From JALZAQ01 sp038253885 (GTDB lineage: Bacteria > Gemmatimonadota > Gemmatimonadetes > Gemmatimonadales > Gemmatimonadaceae), in contig JBBSGP010000033.1 in the NCBI GenBank assembly GCA_038253885.1, positions 1 through 34,526 on the forward strand: 34,526 nucleotides of DNA. Reading direction: 5' to 3'. Shown here piece after piece: positions 15,651 to 23,285 of the stretch (positions are counted from its first letter, which is position 1; each line of letters starts with the position of its first letter). The notes beneath the pieces were generated by a model, which saw only the letters and a program-made list of their open reading frames with translations, was not told where the DNA came from and ran no database searches. Made by a program: the position numbers and the translations under genes.

Positions 15651-16358
15651 CTAGTCGGCACGCGGTGGCGGCACCCCGACCCGGGTCGCCCGGACGATGT
15701 TGCCGACGGCCGACGTGACGAACCCCTGCCGCTCGAGGAATCGACACATCGCCTTCGCCGACCACTCGGGGCGATCCGGGAACTCCTCGCATTCGATGAT
15801 AACCGCTCGCGTCCGCGCCAGGGTCTCGGCGCTGCTACTGAACAGGATCTCGTACTCGCTTCCCTGGCAGTCGAGCTTCAGAAGGTCGATCCGCGGTAGC
15901 CCATACCGGTCGACCACGTCATCCAGCGACAGGCAGGCGACCCGAATGGTCCGGCGACCGCGCCCCGGGTGAAGACTATAGCGGCCGGTGAAGCTGCCGT
16001 CGTCGGGAATGAACATCTCGCTCGTGCGCTCGGTGTCGGCGACCGCGGCCTGCACCAGCGTGGTGTCGAGACCGTTGCGTTGCACGTTGCGCTCGAGCGC
16101 GGCAAAGTTTGCCGGAAACGGCTCGAACGCGATCACTCGTGCTCCACGCCGGGCGGCAAGAATGGAGAATCCGCCGATGTTCGCTCCGATGTCCACCACC
16201 GTGTCGCCGGGCCCGATGGGAGCGCGATAGATGTCCCGGCCGAAGATCTCGAACAGCACGTGACGGTCGTCGGTGCCGGCGCGCACGTCGAACGTCGTGC
16301 CATCACGCAGCTCACACACGTACGAACCGCGGGCCAGCCCGAGATGATCGAGCAGCAC
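15651..16358 (-). CDS. FkbM-family methyltransferase
   Basis: The core shows a class I SAM fold: VVDIGANIGGFS (residues 54-65 from the GTG at 16358) is motif I, AFEPFPANFAALERNVQRNG is motif II and III, and LLKLDCQGSEYEIL is the conserved FkbM block. FkbM proteins O-methylate sugars or other natural products in the cytosol. The start is unresolved. The frame is open to 16541 across the end of the MFS gene; candidates are GTG 16358, CTG 16406, 12 bases after an AAAGGGCGGG site, and ATT 16430, which overlaps the MFS stop. It lies downstream of the MFS gene on the same strand and probably shares its transcript. The helicase gene converges on it with a 54-bp gap. Confidence 0.8.
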   Translation of the reverse strand: MLLDHLGLARGSYVCELRDGTTFDVRAGTDDRHVLFEIFGRDIYRAPIGPGDTVVDIGANIGGFSILAARRGARVIAFEPFPANFAALERNVQRNGLDTTLVQAAVADTERTSEMFIPDDGSFTGRYSLHPGRGRRTIRVACLSLDDVVDRYGLPRIDLLKLDCQGSEYEILFSSSAETLARTRAVIIECEEFPDRPEWSAKAMCRFLERQGFVTSAVGNIVRATRVGVPPPRAD

Positions 16359-16425
16359 GCGCGGCCAGTTGCGGAACGTTCGCCGCAGCTGTGTGAGCGC
16401 CCCCAGCTTGTCCCGCGCCCGCCCT

Positions 16426-17835
16426 TTAATGGGCCGGCCCGCTGCTGGGAACGGGTTGCGCCGATCCCTGGACGAGCAATCGCTCCGATTCGTCGGCGGC
16501 AATGATCGCCGCCTCGGGAAGCTCTCGAGCCCCGCGATCATCCACCAACGCCACGCACGCCGCCGCCGCCAGCAGACAGACGCCCCCGAGCATCACGAAA
16601 TACAGCGGCGCCTTGGGATTCCCCTGGCCGAAGAGCCCGCGCGAGAGCGGCCCGAAGGCGAGCGCGGACACGATCTCGGGAATCACGATGGAGAAGTTGA
16701 ACACCCCCATATAGACGCCCATGCGCTCGGGGGGCAGCGCCGTCGACAGGATGGCGTACGGCATCGAGAGGATCGATGCCCACGCGATGCCCACACCGAC
16801 CATCGTCAACAGGAGCAGATACTGATCGTGGATGAGATAGACCGAGAGTAGCGAGACGCCACCGCACACGAGCGCCGTCGCGTGCACTGTCTTGCGACTC
16901 GTCGCATCCGCCAGCTTCGGTAGCGCGAGCGCGACGATGAAACAGGTCGCCGAGTAGAACGCGAAGGTGAATCCACCCCACTCGATGCCCCGGGTATAGA
17001 GCGGCGAAGCGGCGTCGGTGGCACCGAAGACGTGGCGCGCGACTGCCGGTACGAAGAAGAGCCACATGCAGAAGAGCCCGAGCCAGGTGAGCAGCTGCAC
17101 GATGGCGAGCTGGCGCATCGTCGCCGGCATGGCGCGAACGGATTGAGCGATCTCCCGGAACAGCGCACCCAGACCCAGCTGCCCGCGCCGTGCCCGATCG
17201 AACGCCGCCATATCCTCAGGCGGAAACTCCGTCGTCGTTGCCACGGTCCACAGCACCGCCAGAAGGAATACCGCCGCTCCCACCTGGAACGAATACTTCA
17301 CCGAGAGCGGGATCCCGCTGGTCGTGCTTCCCACCACGCCGAGACGCGCGAACACGTACGGTAGCGCGTTGGCGAGACTCGCCCCGATCCCGATGAACAG
17401 CGACTGCATGACGAAGCCCTTCGTCCGTTGCGATACCGGCAGCTTGTCGGCGACGAACGCACGGAACGGCTCCATCGAGATATTGATCGACGCATCGAGC
17501 ACCCAGAGCAGAGTCGCCGCCATCCACAGACTGCTCGACGTCGGCATCGCGAACAACGCCATCGATGCGAGAATGGCCCCGGTGAGGAAGTAAGGGCGGC
17601 GCCGTCCCAACGGACCCCAGGTCCGATCGCTGAGCGCGCCGATGACGGGTTGCACGAGCAATCCGGTGACCGGCGCCGCCAGCCAAAGGAGCGGCACCTG
17701 GTCCGGCCGCGCCCCCAGTCGCTCGTAGACGGCCGACATGTTGGCGAGCTGCAGCCCCCACCCGAATTGGATGCCGAGGAAGCCGAAGCTCATGTTGAAC
17801 ATCTGGGCAGGACTGAGACGCGGCCTCGGCAGCAT
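16426..17835 (-). CDS. MFS sugar transporter of the SLC45/GPH-like type (maltose/sucrose class)
   Basis: The ATG at 17835 has AAAGGA 5 bases upstream. The 469-residue protein has about twelve membrane segments. It opens with MFNMSFGFLGIQFGWGLQLA at residues 12-31 and has GALSDRTWGPLGRRRPYFL, the MFS loop 2-3 signature as found in plant-type sucrose carriers and bacterial maltose carriers. A long cytosolic loop follows segment 6 (about 205-235). It should import a disaccharide or maltodextrin with a cation through the inner membrane. It diverges by 153 bp from one alpha-glucan hydrolase and lies near a second, so maltose or maltodextrin is the likely cargo. This is inferred from context. Confidence 0.85.
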   Translation of the reverse strand: MLPRPRLSPAQMFNMSFGFLGIQFGWGLQLANMSAVYERLGARPDQVPLLWLAAPVTGLLVQPVIGALSDRTWGPLGRRRPYFLTGAILASMALFAMPTSSSLWMAATLLWVLDASINISMEPFRAFVADKLPVSQRTKGFVMQSLFIGIGASLANALPYVFARLGVVGSTTSGIPLSVKYSFQVGAAVFLLAVLWTVATTTEFPPEDMAAFDRARRGQLGLGALFREIAQSVRAMPATMRQLAIVQLLTWLGLFCMWLFFVPAVARHVFGATDAASPLYTRGIEWGGFTFAFYSATCFIVALALPKLADATSRKTVHATALVCGGVSLLSVYLIHDQYLLLLTMVGVGIAWASILSMPYAILSTALPPERMGVYMGVFNFSIVIPEIVSALAFGPLSRGLFGQGNPKAPLYFVMLGGVCLLAAAACVALVDDRGARELPEAAIIAADESERLLVQGSAQPVPSSGPAH

Positions 17836-17988
17836 GATCCTTTCTTGTCGGGAGCAGACGGGCGGCTGAGTGGGCAGACAGGTAGTCGGAGGACAGCGCC
17901 GCCAAGATGCGGGTTTCCGGCACGGTTGAACAGCCCCGCCGCCGAGCTTGCTCCCCCTGTCGCCCCCGGCTACGCTTGGGTCCTCGTC

Positions 17989-19686
17989 ATGTTACCGCGT
18001 CTGGCCCTCGTCATCATTGCGGTCGCCGCTCCGGCCGCGGCGCAACAGCGGCTACCGGCCTGGACGCGCGGCGCCACCTGCTACGAGATCTTCGTCCGAT
18101 CGTTCTACGACAGCGATGGCGACGGCATCGGGGACCTGAAGGGCCTCATCTCCAAGCTCGACTACATCAACGACGGAGACCCGCGCAGCTCGCGCAGCTT
18201 GGGCGCTCGCTGCATCTGGCTCATGCCGGTCGCCGAGTCACCGAGCTATCACGGTTACGATGTGAGCGATTACTATCGCGTCCACCACGAGTACGGCACG
18301 AACGCCGACTTCCACCGCTTGATCGGCGCCGCGCACCGGCGCGGGATCAGAGTGCTCGTCGACATGGTGCTCAACCACGCGTCCGCGAAGCACCCGTACT
18401 TCCAGGCGGCTCTGCGCGATACCAGCTCGCCTTACCGCGCCTGGTTCCGTTGGTCGGCGACTGAGCCGCCCGATCTGAACCCCTGGGGACAGAGCAATTG
18501 GCGACAATCACCGGTGCGAGATGAGTGGTACTACGCCTTCTTCTGCTGCAACATGCCAGACCTGAACTACAGCCATCCGCCCGTGGTGGCGGAAGCGAAG
18601 AAGATCGCGCGCTTCTGGCTCGACGACATGGGAGCGGATGGGTTCCGGCTGGATGCGATTCCGTATCTCGTCGAAGAGGACAACCGGATCGTGCACACGG
18701 CGGGCACGCACGCCCTTCTTCGCGATTACGAGACGTACGTGCGCTCGGTGAAGCCCGATGCGTTCACGGTTGGAGAGGTGTCCGACAACACCGACGCTCT
18801 GGTCGGCTACTATCCCGATCAGCTCGACTCCTATTTCGCCTTCGAGCTGGCCGACAGCATCGTCTCGGCGGTTCGTACCGGTTCGGCGCGGGGCCTCCTG
18901 CTGCCGGTGCTCCGACTGCAGCGGGACGTTCCCTTCGGACACTGGTCGCCCTTCCTGCGCAACCACGATCAGCCGCGCACGCGCACCGAGCTCGGCGGCG
19001 ATATGGCGCGGACGCGCCTTGCGGCGCTCCTCCTTCTGACGATGCCCGGCCTCCCCTTCGTGTACTACGGCGAAGAGATCGGAATGACCGGAAGCAAGCC
19101 GGACGAGCGGCTGCGGACCCCGATGCAATGGCGCGCTGCGGCCGGCGCCGGCTTCACGCGCGGAACACCCTGGGCGCGGCTACAGGACGATTCGCTCGCC
19201 ACCACCGTCGAGGCGCAAGAACGAGATCCGCATTCCCTGCTCCGTTTCTACCGGCGCCTGATCCATCTGCGCGCCGCCAACGCCGCGCTCGCTAGTGGCA
19301 AGCTCCTCCCGCTCACCACGAGCGATGCTGCCGCGACGGCGTACCTGCGTCGGGACGGCGCCCGCGTCGTCATTGTCATCGCGAATCTCTCCGGCAAGCC
19401 CCTTCGGAACGTGTCGCTCACGTCGGTCGATGACGTGATGCCGCCGGGCAGCTTCGCAGTGCGGAGCCTGCTCGGCGGCATCTCCGCTGCGCCGTTACGC
19501 GCCACGGGCGGGAGGCTGGCCGGCTACGTCCCCTTTCCCGTTCTCTCACCACTCGAAGGCCACATCCTCGAGATCTTGCCCAACCCCAACCCCACCCCCA
19601 CCCCCACCCCCAACGCCACCCCGCGCGGCCCCTGCGCCAGAGGAGGACACATGGATTGGAGACTGATTCTTCAGCTCTCACACTAG
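17989..19686 (+). CDS. Exported GH13-family alpha-glucan hydrolase (alpha-amylase/alpha-glucosidase like)
   Basis: The ATG at 17989 begins a signal peptide with a likely cut in APAAA|QQ. The GH13 barrel follows: YEIFVRSFYDSDGDGIGDL (32-50), DMVLNH (125-130), GFRLDAIPY with the nucleophile D222, FTVGEVSDN with the acid/base E263, and FLRNHDQPR with the stabiliser D327. The C-terminal beta domain ends near residue 531 with HILEILP. The layout resembles GH13 enzymes acting on short alpha-1,4-glucans or trehalose-type substrates; the exact activity cannot be told. Residues 532-565 are an unusual tail, NPNPTPTPTPN and then MDWRLILQLSH, coded by a CCCCCA-type repeat and by what looks like the first codons of another gene. 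The stop shares the bases CTAG with the stop of the convergent second GH13 gene. Confidence 0.9.
   Translation: MLPRLALVIIAVAAPAAAQQRLPAWTRGATCYEIFVRSFYDSDGDGIGDLKGLISKLDYINDGDPRSSRSLGARCIWLMPVAESPSYHGYDVSDYYRVHHEYGTNADFHRLIGAAHRRGIRVLVDMVLNHASAKHPYFQAALRDTSSPYRAWFRWSATEPPDLNPWGQSNWRQSPVRDEWYYAFFCCNMPDLNYSHPPVVAEAKKIARFWLDDMGADGFRLDAIPYLVEEDNRIVHTAGTHALLRDYETYVRSVKPDAFTVGEVSDNTDALVGYYPDQLDSYFAFELADSIVSAVRTGSARGLLLPVLRLQRDVPFGHWSPFLRNHDQPRTRTELGGDMARTRLAALLLLTMPGLPFVYYGEEIGMTGSKPDERLRTPMQWRAAAGAGFTRGTPWARLQDDSLATTVEAQERDPHSLLRFYRRLIHLRAANAALASGKLLPLTTSDAAATAYLRRDGARVVIVIANLSGKPLRNVSLTSVDDVMPPGSFAVRSLLGGISAAPLRATGGRLAGYVPFPVLSPLEGHILEILPNPNPTPTPTPNATPRGPCARGGHMDWRLILQLSH
19579..19612 (+). repeat. 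CCCCAA/CCCCCA hexamer-like tract, G-quadruplex type on the minus strand
   Basis: The tract reads as C-runs of three to five broken by AA or A. The minus strand therefore carries six G-runs of three or more, separated by T or TT, which is a strong quadruplex pattern. It encodes the NPNPTPTPTPN tail of the GH13 protein. The 6-base unit keeps the frame when it expands. Confidence 0.85.
19641..19686 (+). pseudogene. Start of a truncated gene (ribosome site plus about ten codons)
   Basis: AGGAGG at 19641-19646 is followed after 4 bases by ATG at 19651 and MDWRLILQLSH, then the stop. This is a full translation start followed by almost nothing. From memory, MDWRLILQLS resembles the N-terminus of a small multi-pass membrane protein found in soil bacteria. 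The next bases are already the end of the convergent GH13 gene, so the remainder appears deleted. The start is in frame with the upstream GH13 gene. Confidence 0.45.
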
Positions 19687-21089
19687 CGCACGAGCACCCG
19701 ATAGCCGTGGGCGGGAACCTCGAGCTGCCCCGCCCCCGAGAGCGCGATCTTTGACGTGTTGAACCAGTCCGCATAGCGGCCAGGCCGCGCGAGTCCCTTG
19801 TACGCCGCCCGCGCGGGCGCATCGCCGAAGTTCACCGCCACGAGCACCGTGTTGTTGCCGCGCGTTCGCGTGAAAGCGTAGACCCGGTCGACCCCCCCCC
19901 CCCCGCCCTCGGTCCGGAGTCGGGCCTGCTTGCCACCGTACGCGCCGTTCCAGAGCGCCCGGTTGGCATGCTTGAGGGCGAACACCTTCCGGTAGAAATC
20001 CGCCTGCGATGGACCGGTCCAGTCCACCGTATCCTTGTCGAAGAAGCGAAGGCGCTTGCGCATGCTCACCTCCTGCCCCGTGTAGAGCAGCGGCATCGAG
20101 CCCTCTACGGTCGCAGCAACAATGAAGGCAGGCACGTGGTTCTCGCCCATGCGCTCGAATTCCGACCCGTTCCAGCTGTTCTCGTCGTGATTGCTGGTGA
20201 AGTACATGCGGTAGACGCCCGGCGGATACGCGCGGGCCTGTCGCGCGAAATAGGCGTCCAGCTCGCCGGTGGGCTTCTTCCCCTGCGCGATCGCGTTCAG
20301 CAGATGGTGTAGCTCCCAGCCGTACGTCATGTCGAAGGAGCCGTGGAGCGCCGGGTTCTCGCCCTCGGCGAGCATGAACAGGTCGGGGCGCGCGGCGATG
20401 AGCGCGCGTCGTGCCTCGGCCCAGAAGTCGTTCGGCACCCCGCCGGCCACGTCGCAGCGAAAGCCGTCGATTCGCATGGTGTCCAGCCACCACTTCATGT
20501 CGCCGATCATCGCCTTCCGCATCGCGCGGTTGTCGTAGTCGAGCTCGGCGACGTCCGTCCAGTCGGTCTCCTTGTTCTGATCATCGCGCGCGAACGAGAT
20601 CGATCCGTCTGGGCGATGCACGTACCAGTCGGGGTGCGCCGTGGTCCACGCATGGTCGAACGATGTGTGGTTGGCGACCCAGTCGAGGATCACCCGCATT
20701 CCTCGCTTGTGCGCGGCCTCCACGAACGCCTTGAAGTCCGCCTTCGTCCCGAATTCCTGATTGATGTCCGTGTAGTCGCGGATCGAGTAATAGCTGCCGA
20801 GCGAGCCCTTGCGGCTCTTCTGGCCAATGGGCTGCACCGGCATGATCCAGAGAATGTTCACCCCCAGACTGTCGAGCCGCGGCAGCTGCCGTTGCAGCGC
20901 CGCGAGCGTGCCCTGCGGCGTGTACTGCCGCACGTTCACCTCATAGATCACCGCGTTTCTGGTCCATGCGGGCGAGCGGTGCGCGGCAATAGGCGGCGTG
21001 CCGGCGAGCGATGTCCAGGCGATCGCGCTGGTGCTCGTCGCGAGCGCGAGAACGCCGGCGGTGATGCAGATGCGGGAGGCGTTTTTCAT
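19683..21089 (-). CDS. Exported GH13-family alpha-amylase-like hydrolase
   Basis: The ATG at 21089 has AGAAGGA about 9 bases upstream. Residues 1-24 are a signal peptide ending near TSAIA. The catalytic barrel shows AVIYEVNVRQYTPQGT (46-61), DWVANH (136-141), GFRCDVAGGVP with nucleophile D213, MLAEGENP with E242 and FTSNHDENS with D302. The 468-residue enzyme resembles periplasmic or secreted amylases of Bacteroidetes-type starch loci, cutting alpha-1,4 links in maltodextrins. Residues 395-399 are five glycines coded by a 13-base G run at the border of the C-terminal beta domain; a slip there would remove that domain. It converges on the first GH13 gene with a 4-bp overlap and diverges from the PII-like gene, with 345 bp between. 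Confidence 0.9.
   Translation of the reverse strand: MKNASRICITAGVLALATSTSAIAWTSLAGTPPIAAHRSPAWTRNAVIYEVNVRQYTPQGTLAALQRQLPRLDSLGVNILWIMPVQPIGQKSRKGSLGSYYSIRDYTDINQEFGTKADFKAFVEAAHKRGMRVILDWVANHTSFDHAWTTAHPDWYVHRPDGSISFARDDQNKETDWTDVAELDYDNRAMRKAMIGDMKWWLDTMRIDGFRCDVAGGVPNDFWAEARRALIAARPDLFMLAEGENPALHGSFDMTYGWELHHLLNAIAQGKKPTGELDAYFARQARAYPPGVYRMYFTSNHDENSWNGSEFERMGENHVPAFIVAATVEGSMPLLYTGQEVSMRKRLRFFDKDTVDWTGPSQADFYRKVFALKHANRALWNGAYGGKQARLRTEGGGGGVDRVYAFTRTRGNNTVLVAVNFGDAPARAAYKGLARPGRYADWFNTSKIALSGAGQLEVPAHGYRVLVR
19892..19904 (-). repeat. 13-base homopolymer (G on coding strand) inside the second GH13 gene
   Basis: Thirteen consecutive C on the plus strand, read as GGC-GGG-GGG-GGG-GGG-G in the gene, code for residues 395-399. 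The frame is intact at 13. A gain or loss of one base would shift the frame in the last 70 codons. Such tracts mutate by slippage and are also prone to sequencing error. Confidence 0.9.
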
Positions 21090-21254
21090 GGACCGTGAAT
21101 CCTTCTGAAACGGAGGGAAGCTCTGCAGTCGCGTCGCTCGACGCATCCATAGCCAACGTCGCCCAATAGGCCGCAATCCCACGCGGCTGGCAACCCCGGG
21201 GATCGCGAACCAACACCTCTTGAGCAGGCGTGCGGTCCGTTCCACTGAGCCAAG

Positions 21255-21299
21255 AAAATTGCCGTTGCCGCATGATTTTAGTTGCAGCAGGGCAATTTT
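21255..21299. promoter_or_regulatory. Inverted repeat in the AT-rich divergent region between GH13 and PII-like genes
   Basis: AAAATTGCC at 21255-21263 and GGCAATTTT at 21291-21299 are 9-bp perfect arms 27 bp apart. The surrounding 21250-21355 is clearly richer in A and T than the rest of the window. The pair may be a regulator site for the leftward amylase gene, the rightward PII-like gene, or both. No -35/-10 pair for the leftward gene was convincing. Confidence 0.35.
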
Positions 21300-21353
21300 G
21301 GTGGCAAAAATGTATTATTGTGCCCTAATACGTGCCGGACGTGCACGTTTTTG

Positions 21354-21382
21354 TTGACAGGTAAGCCTCCGCGAGCTACAAT
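21354..21382 (+). promoter_or_regulatory. Sigma-70-type promoter of the PII-like/ammonium transporter operon
   Basis: A perfect -35 box TTGACA (21354-21359) is followed after 17 bases by TACAAT (21377-21382), five of six matching the -10 consensus. Transcription would start near 21389, about 45 bases before the gene. A perfect 10-bp palindrome, ACGTGCACGT at 21339-21348, ends 5 bases upstream of the -35 box, a good place for a regulator. I found no sigma-54 type -24/-12 element. Confidence 0.75.
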
Positions 21383-21434
21383 CCGCGAGTTGCTCGGCTG
21401 CGTCGGACCTATCAAGACTGACAGGACCGCTCAA

Positions 21435-21908
21435 ATGAAGCTCATCACCGCCATCATCCGCCCCGACCGGCTTCGCGCCGTCAAGGAATCCCTGTTCCGG
21501 GTGGGAGTGACGGGCATGACCCTCTCGCGGGTCAAGGGGCACGGCGGCGAGCGCGAGCTCGTCGAGCATTACCGCGGATCGGCGCTCGTCCTCGACTTCC
21601 GCGACAAGGTCAAGATCGAGATGGCCGTGTCGGAGCCGTTCGTCGAGCCGACGATCGACGCGATCGTCAGCGCCGCCCGCACCGGAGCCGTCGGCGACGG
21701 CAAGATCTTCGTCCAGCCGCTGGAGCGGGTGATAAGGATCCGCACCGCGGAGAGCGATACCGAGGCGCTCACTCCCGTGACCGCCGATGAGGTCCAGCGG
21801 CGCGCGCGCGATGAGCTCGATCATGAGGCCGACAGCCTGCCCACGGAAACCGCGCCGATTTTCCACCCCCACCCCCACCCCCACCCCCACATCATGGAAG
21901 GCGTATGA
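21435..21908 (+). CDS. PII-family signalling protein with C-terminal His-Pro tail
   Basis: Residues 1-112 are a full PII domain: MKLITAIIRPDRLRAVKESL, the T-loop region RVKGHGGERELVEHYRGSA, and GAVGDGKIFVQPLERVIRIR with K90, R101 and R103 at the ATP-binding positions. Tyr46 is present, but residue 51, the usual uridylylation Tyr, is Leu. The protein should sense ATP/ADP and 2-oxoglutarate and block the ammonium channel coded by the next gene, with which its stop overlaps (ATGA). It has 157 residues instead of about 112; the extra 45 are acidic-basic and end in HPHPHPHPH, coded by a CACCCC repeat (21864-21890). A ribosome site AGGA lies 8 bases upstream of the ATG. GlnB/GlnK assignment is by context with amtB. 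Confidence 0.9.
   Translation: MKLITAIIRPDRLRAVKESLFRVGVTGMTLSRVKGHGGERELVEHYRGSALVLDFRDKVKIEMAVSEPFVEPTIDAIVSAARTGAVGDGKIFVQPLERVIRIRTAESDTEALTPVTADEVQRRARDELDHEADSLPTETAPIFHPHPHPHPHIMEGV
21864..21890 (+). repeat. (CACCCC)4CAC repeat coding HPHPHPHPH, G-quadruplex type on the minus strand
   Basis: Four perfect hexamers plus CAC lie 15 bp before the ammonium transporter start. The minus strand has four runs of five or four G separated by single T, a textbook quadruplex pattern. The unit is the same as in the tail of the first GH13 gene but is read in another frame. Confidence 0.9.
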
Positions 21909-23248
21909 TGGTGCCCCCGGCCGACGCGGCGACCATTTCGGCGGGCGATACGGCGTGGGTGCTGGTCAGCACCGCGCTGGTGATGATCATGATCCCCGGT
22001 GTGGCGCTCTTCTACGGCGGACTCGTCCGCTCCAAGAGCGTACTCAACACCTGCATGATGTCGCTCGGTGCGCTCAGCGTCGTCACGGTGCAGTGGGTGC
22101 TCGCCGGCTACTCCTTGTCGTTCTCGTCGGGGTCGCGCCTCATCGGAGGGCTTTCCTGGTGGGGGTTCGCGAATGTGGGCTCGGCGAGCAACGCCGCCTA
22201 TGCCGCGACCATTCCGCACGTCGCCTTCGCGATGTTTCAGGGCATGTTCGCCGCGATCACGGTCGTGCTGATCGCCGGCGCGGTCGTCGAGCGAATGCGC
22301 TTTCCGGCGTTCATGGCGTTCGCCGTCGCCTGGACCACTCTGGTCTATGATCCCCTGGCGCACTGGGTGTGGGGCGACACTGGCTGGTTGCACACGCTCG
22401 GTGCGCTCGATTTCGCGGGCGGAACCGTGGTGCACGTGAGCGCCGGCACCGCCGCGCTCGTCGCCGCAGTCATGCTCGGCCGGCGGCGCGAGGTCGGGCG
22501 CGCCGCCCTCGTGCCGCACAACGTGCCGCTCGCGCTCCTCGGCGCGAGTCTCTGCTGGTTCGGGTGGTTCGGCTTCAACGCCGGCTCGGCGCTCGGCGCG
22601 TCCGGAGTCGCCGCGAACGCCCTTGCCACCACTCAGGCCGCGGGCGCGGCGGCGCTCGTCACCTGGATGATCGTGGACTATCTCCGCACGCGGCGGACGA
22701 CCGCGGTCGGTGCGGCGACGGGCGCCATCGTGGGGCTCGTGGCGATCACTCCGGCGGCGGGCTTCGTGACCCCGCGCGCGGCGCTGGTGATCGGCATGGT
22801 TGGCGCGTGCGCCAGCTACGCCGCCATCCATCTCCGCGGCAGGACCAGGATCGATGATGCCCTCGACGTCTTCGCCTGCCACGGCGTGGCCGGAATCGCC
22901 GGCGCGTTGTTGACCGGCGTCTTCGCCACGAGGGTCGTGAACTCGGCCGGCGGCGACGGCCTTCTCGCCGGGAACGCTCATCAGCTCGGCGTTCAGGCGA
23001 TCGCGGTGATCGTCACGATCGCGCTCTCGGGCACGGTCACGGCCACGATTCTGGCAGCCGTGCGCGCCACGCTCGGCGTGCGCGTGTCGTTGTCCGACGA
23101 GCTCGCGAGCGTGGACTGGAGCGAGCATGGTGAGCAGGCCTACCACGGTGGCGACGCGAGCGAGCTCGCCGGCGCCGCGGGGGACCTCGGGCACAGCGTC
23201 GTCATCCTTGCCACGGAGCCCAGTCTGGAAGCCAAGCACGCGGCGTGA
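21905..23248 (+). CDS. amtB: Ammonium transporter (Amt/Mep/Rh family)
   Basis: This 447-residue channel protein has about eleven membrane segments. Conserved features are IPGVALFYGGLVRSKSVLN (30-48), the ammonium-site region with D169 in LDFAGG, and the two pore histidines, H177 in VVHVSAGTAAL and H326 in ACHGVAGIAGALLTGVF. It carries ammonium or ammonia into the cell across the inner membrane as a trimer. The ATG at 21905 overlaps the stop of the PII-like gene, the classical glnK-amtB coupling, so PII control of the channel is expected. The C-terminal cytosolic tail is long (SVDWSEHGEQAYHGGDASEL onward). There is no N-terminal signal peptide like the cleaved one of the E. coli protein. Confidence 0.95.
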   Translation: MMVPPADAATISAGDTAWVLVSTALVMIMIPGVALFYGGLVRSKSVLNTCMMSLGALSVVTVQWVLAGYSLSFSSGSRLIGGLSWWGFANVGSASNAAYAATIPHVAFAMFQGMFAAITVVLIAGAVVERMRFPAFMAFAVAWTTLVYDPLAHWVWGDTGWLHTLGALDFAGGTVVHVSAGTAALVAAVMLGRRREVGRAALVPHNVPLALLGASLCWFGWFGFNAGSALGASGVAANALATTQAAGAAALVTWMIVDYLRTRRTTAVGAATGAIVGLVAITPAAGFVTPRAALVIGMVGACASYAAIHLRGRTRIDDALDVFACHGVAGIAGALLTGVFATRVVNSAGGDGLLAGNAHQLGVQAIAVIVTIALSGTVTATILAAVRATLGVRVSLSDELASVDWSEHGEQAYHGGDASELAGAAGDLGHSVVILATEPSLEAKHAA

Positions 23249-23254
23249 GCCGCG
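23239..23254 (+). terminator. Small GC hairpin over the amtB stop
   Basis: CGCGGC (23239-23244) and GCCGCG (23249-23254) can pair across a GTGA loop that holds the amtB stop codon. No T-run follows. It is the only hairpin I see in the 37-bp gap before the convergent permease gene, and it is weak evidence. Confidence 0.25.
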
Positions 23255-23285
23255 CACACAAGCTACGCCGTTCCTCCGAGCGCTG

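Noticed and set aside
18525..19295. 256-codon plus-strand frame inside the first GH13 gene
   Set aside because: It is a low-complexity Arg/Ala/Gly shadow of a gene with all GH13 catalytic motifs.
21300..21345. Sigma-54 promoter in TGGCAAAAATG...TTG before the PII-like gene
   Set aside because: The GG to GC distance does not fit the -24/-12 spacing, whereas a near-ideal sigma-70 pair is present just downstream.
19579..21890. The C-rich tracts as a CRISPR array or telomere
   Set aside because: Units are 6 bases without spacers, and the tracts lie inside coding frames in the middle of the segment; they fit simple-sequence repeats.
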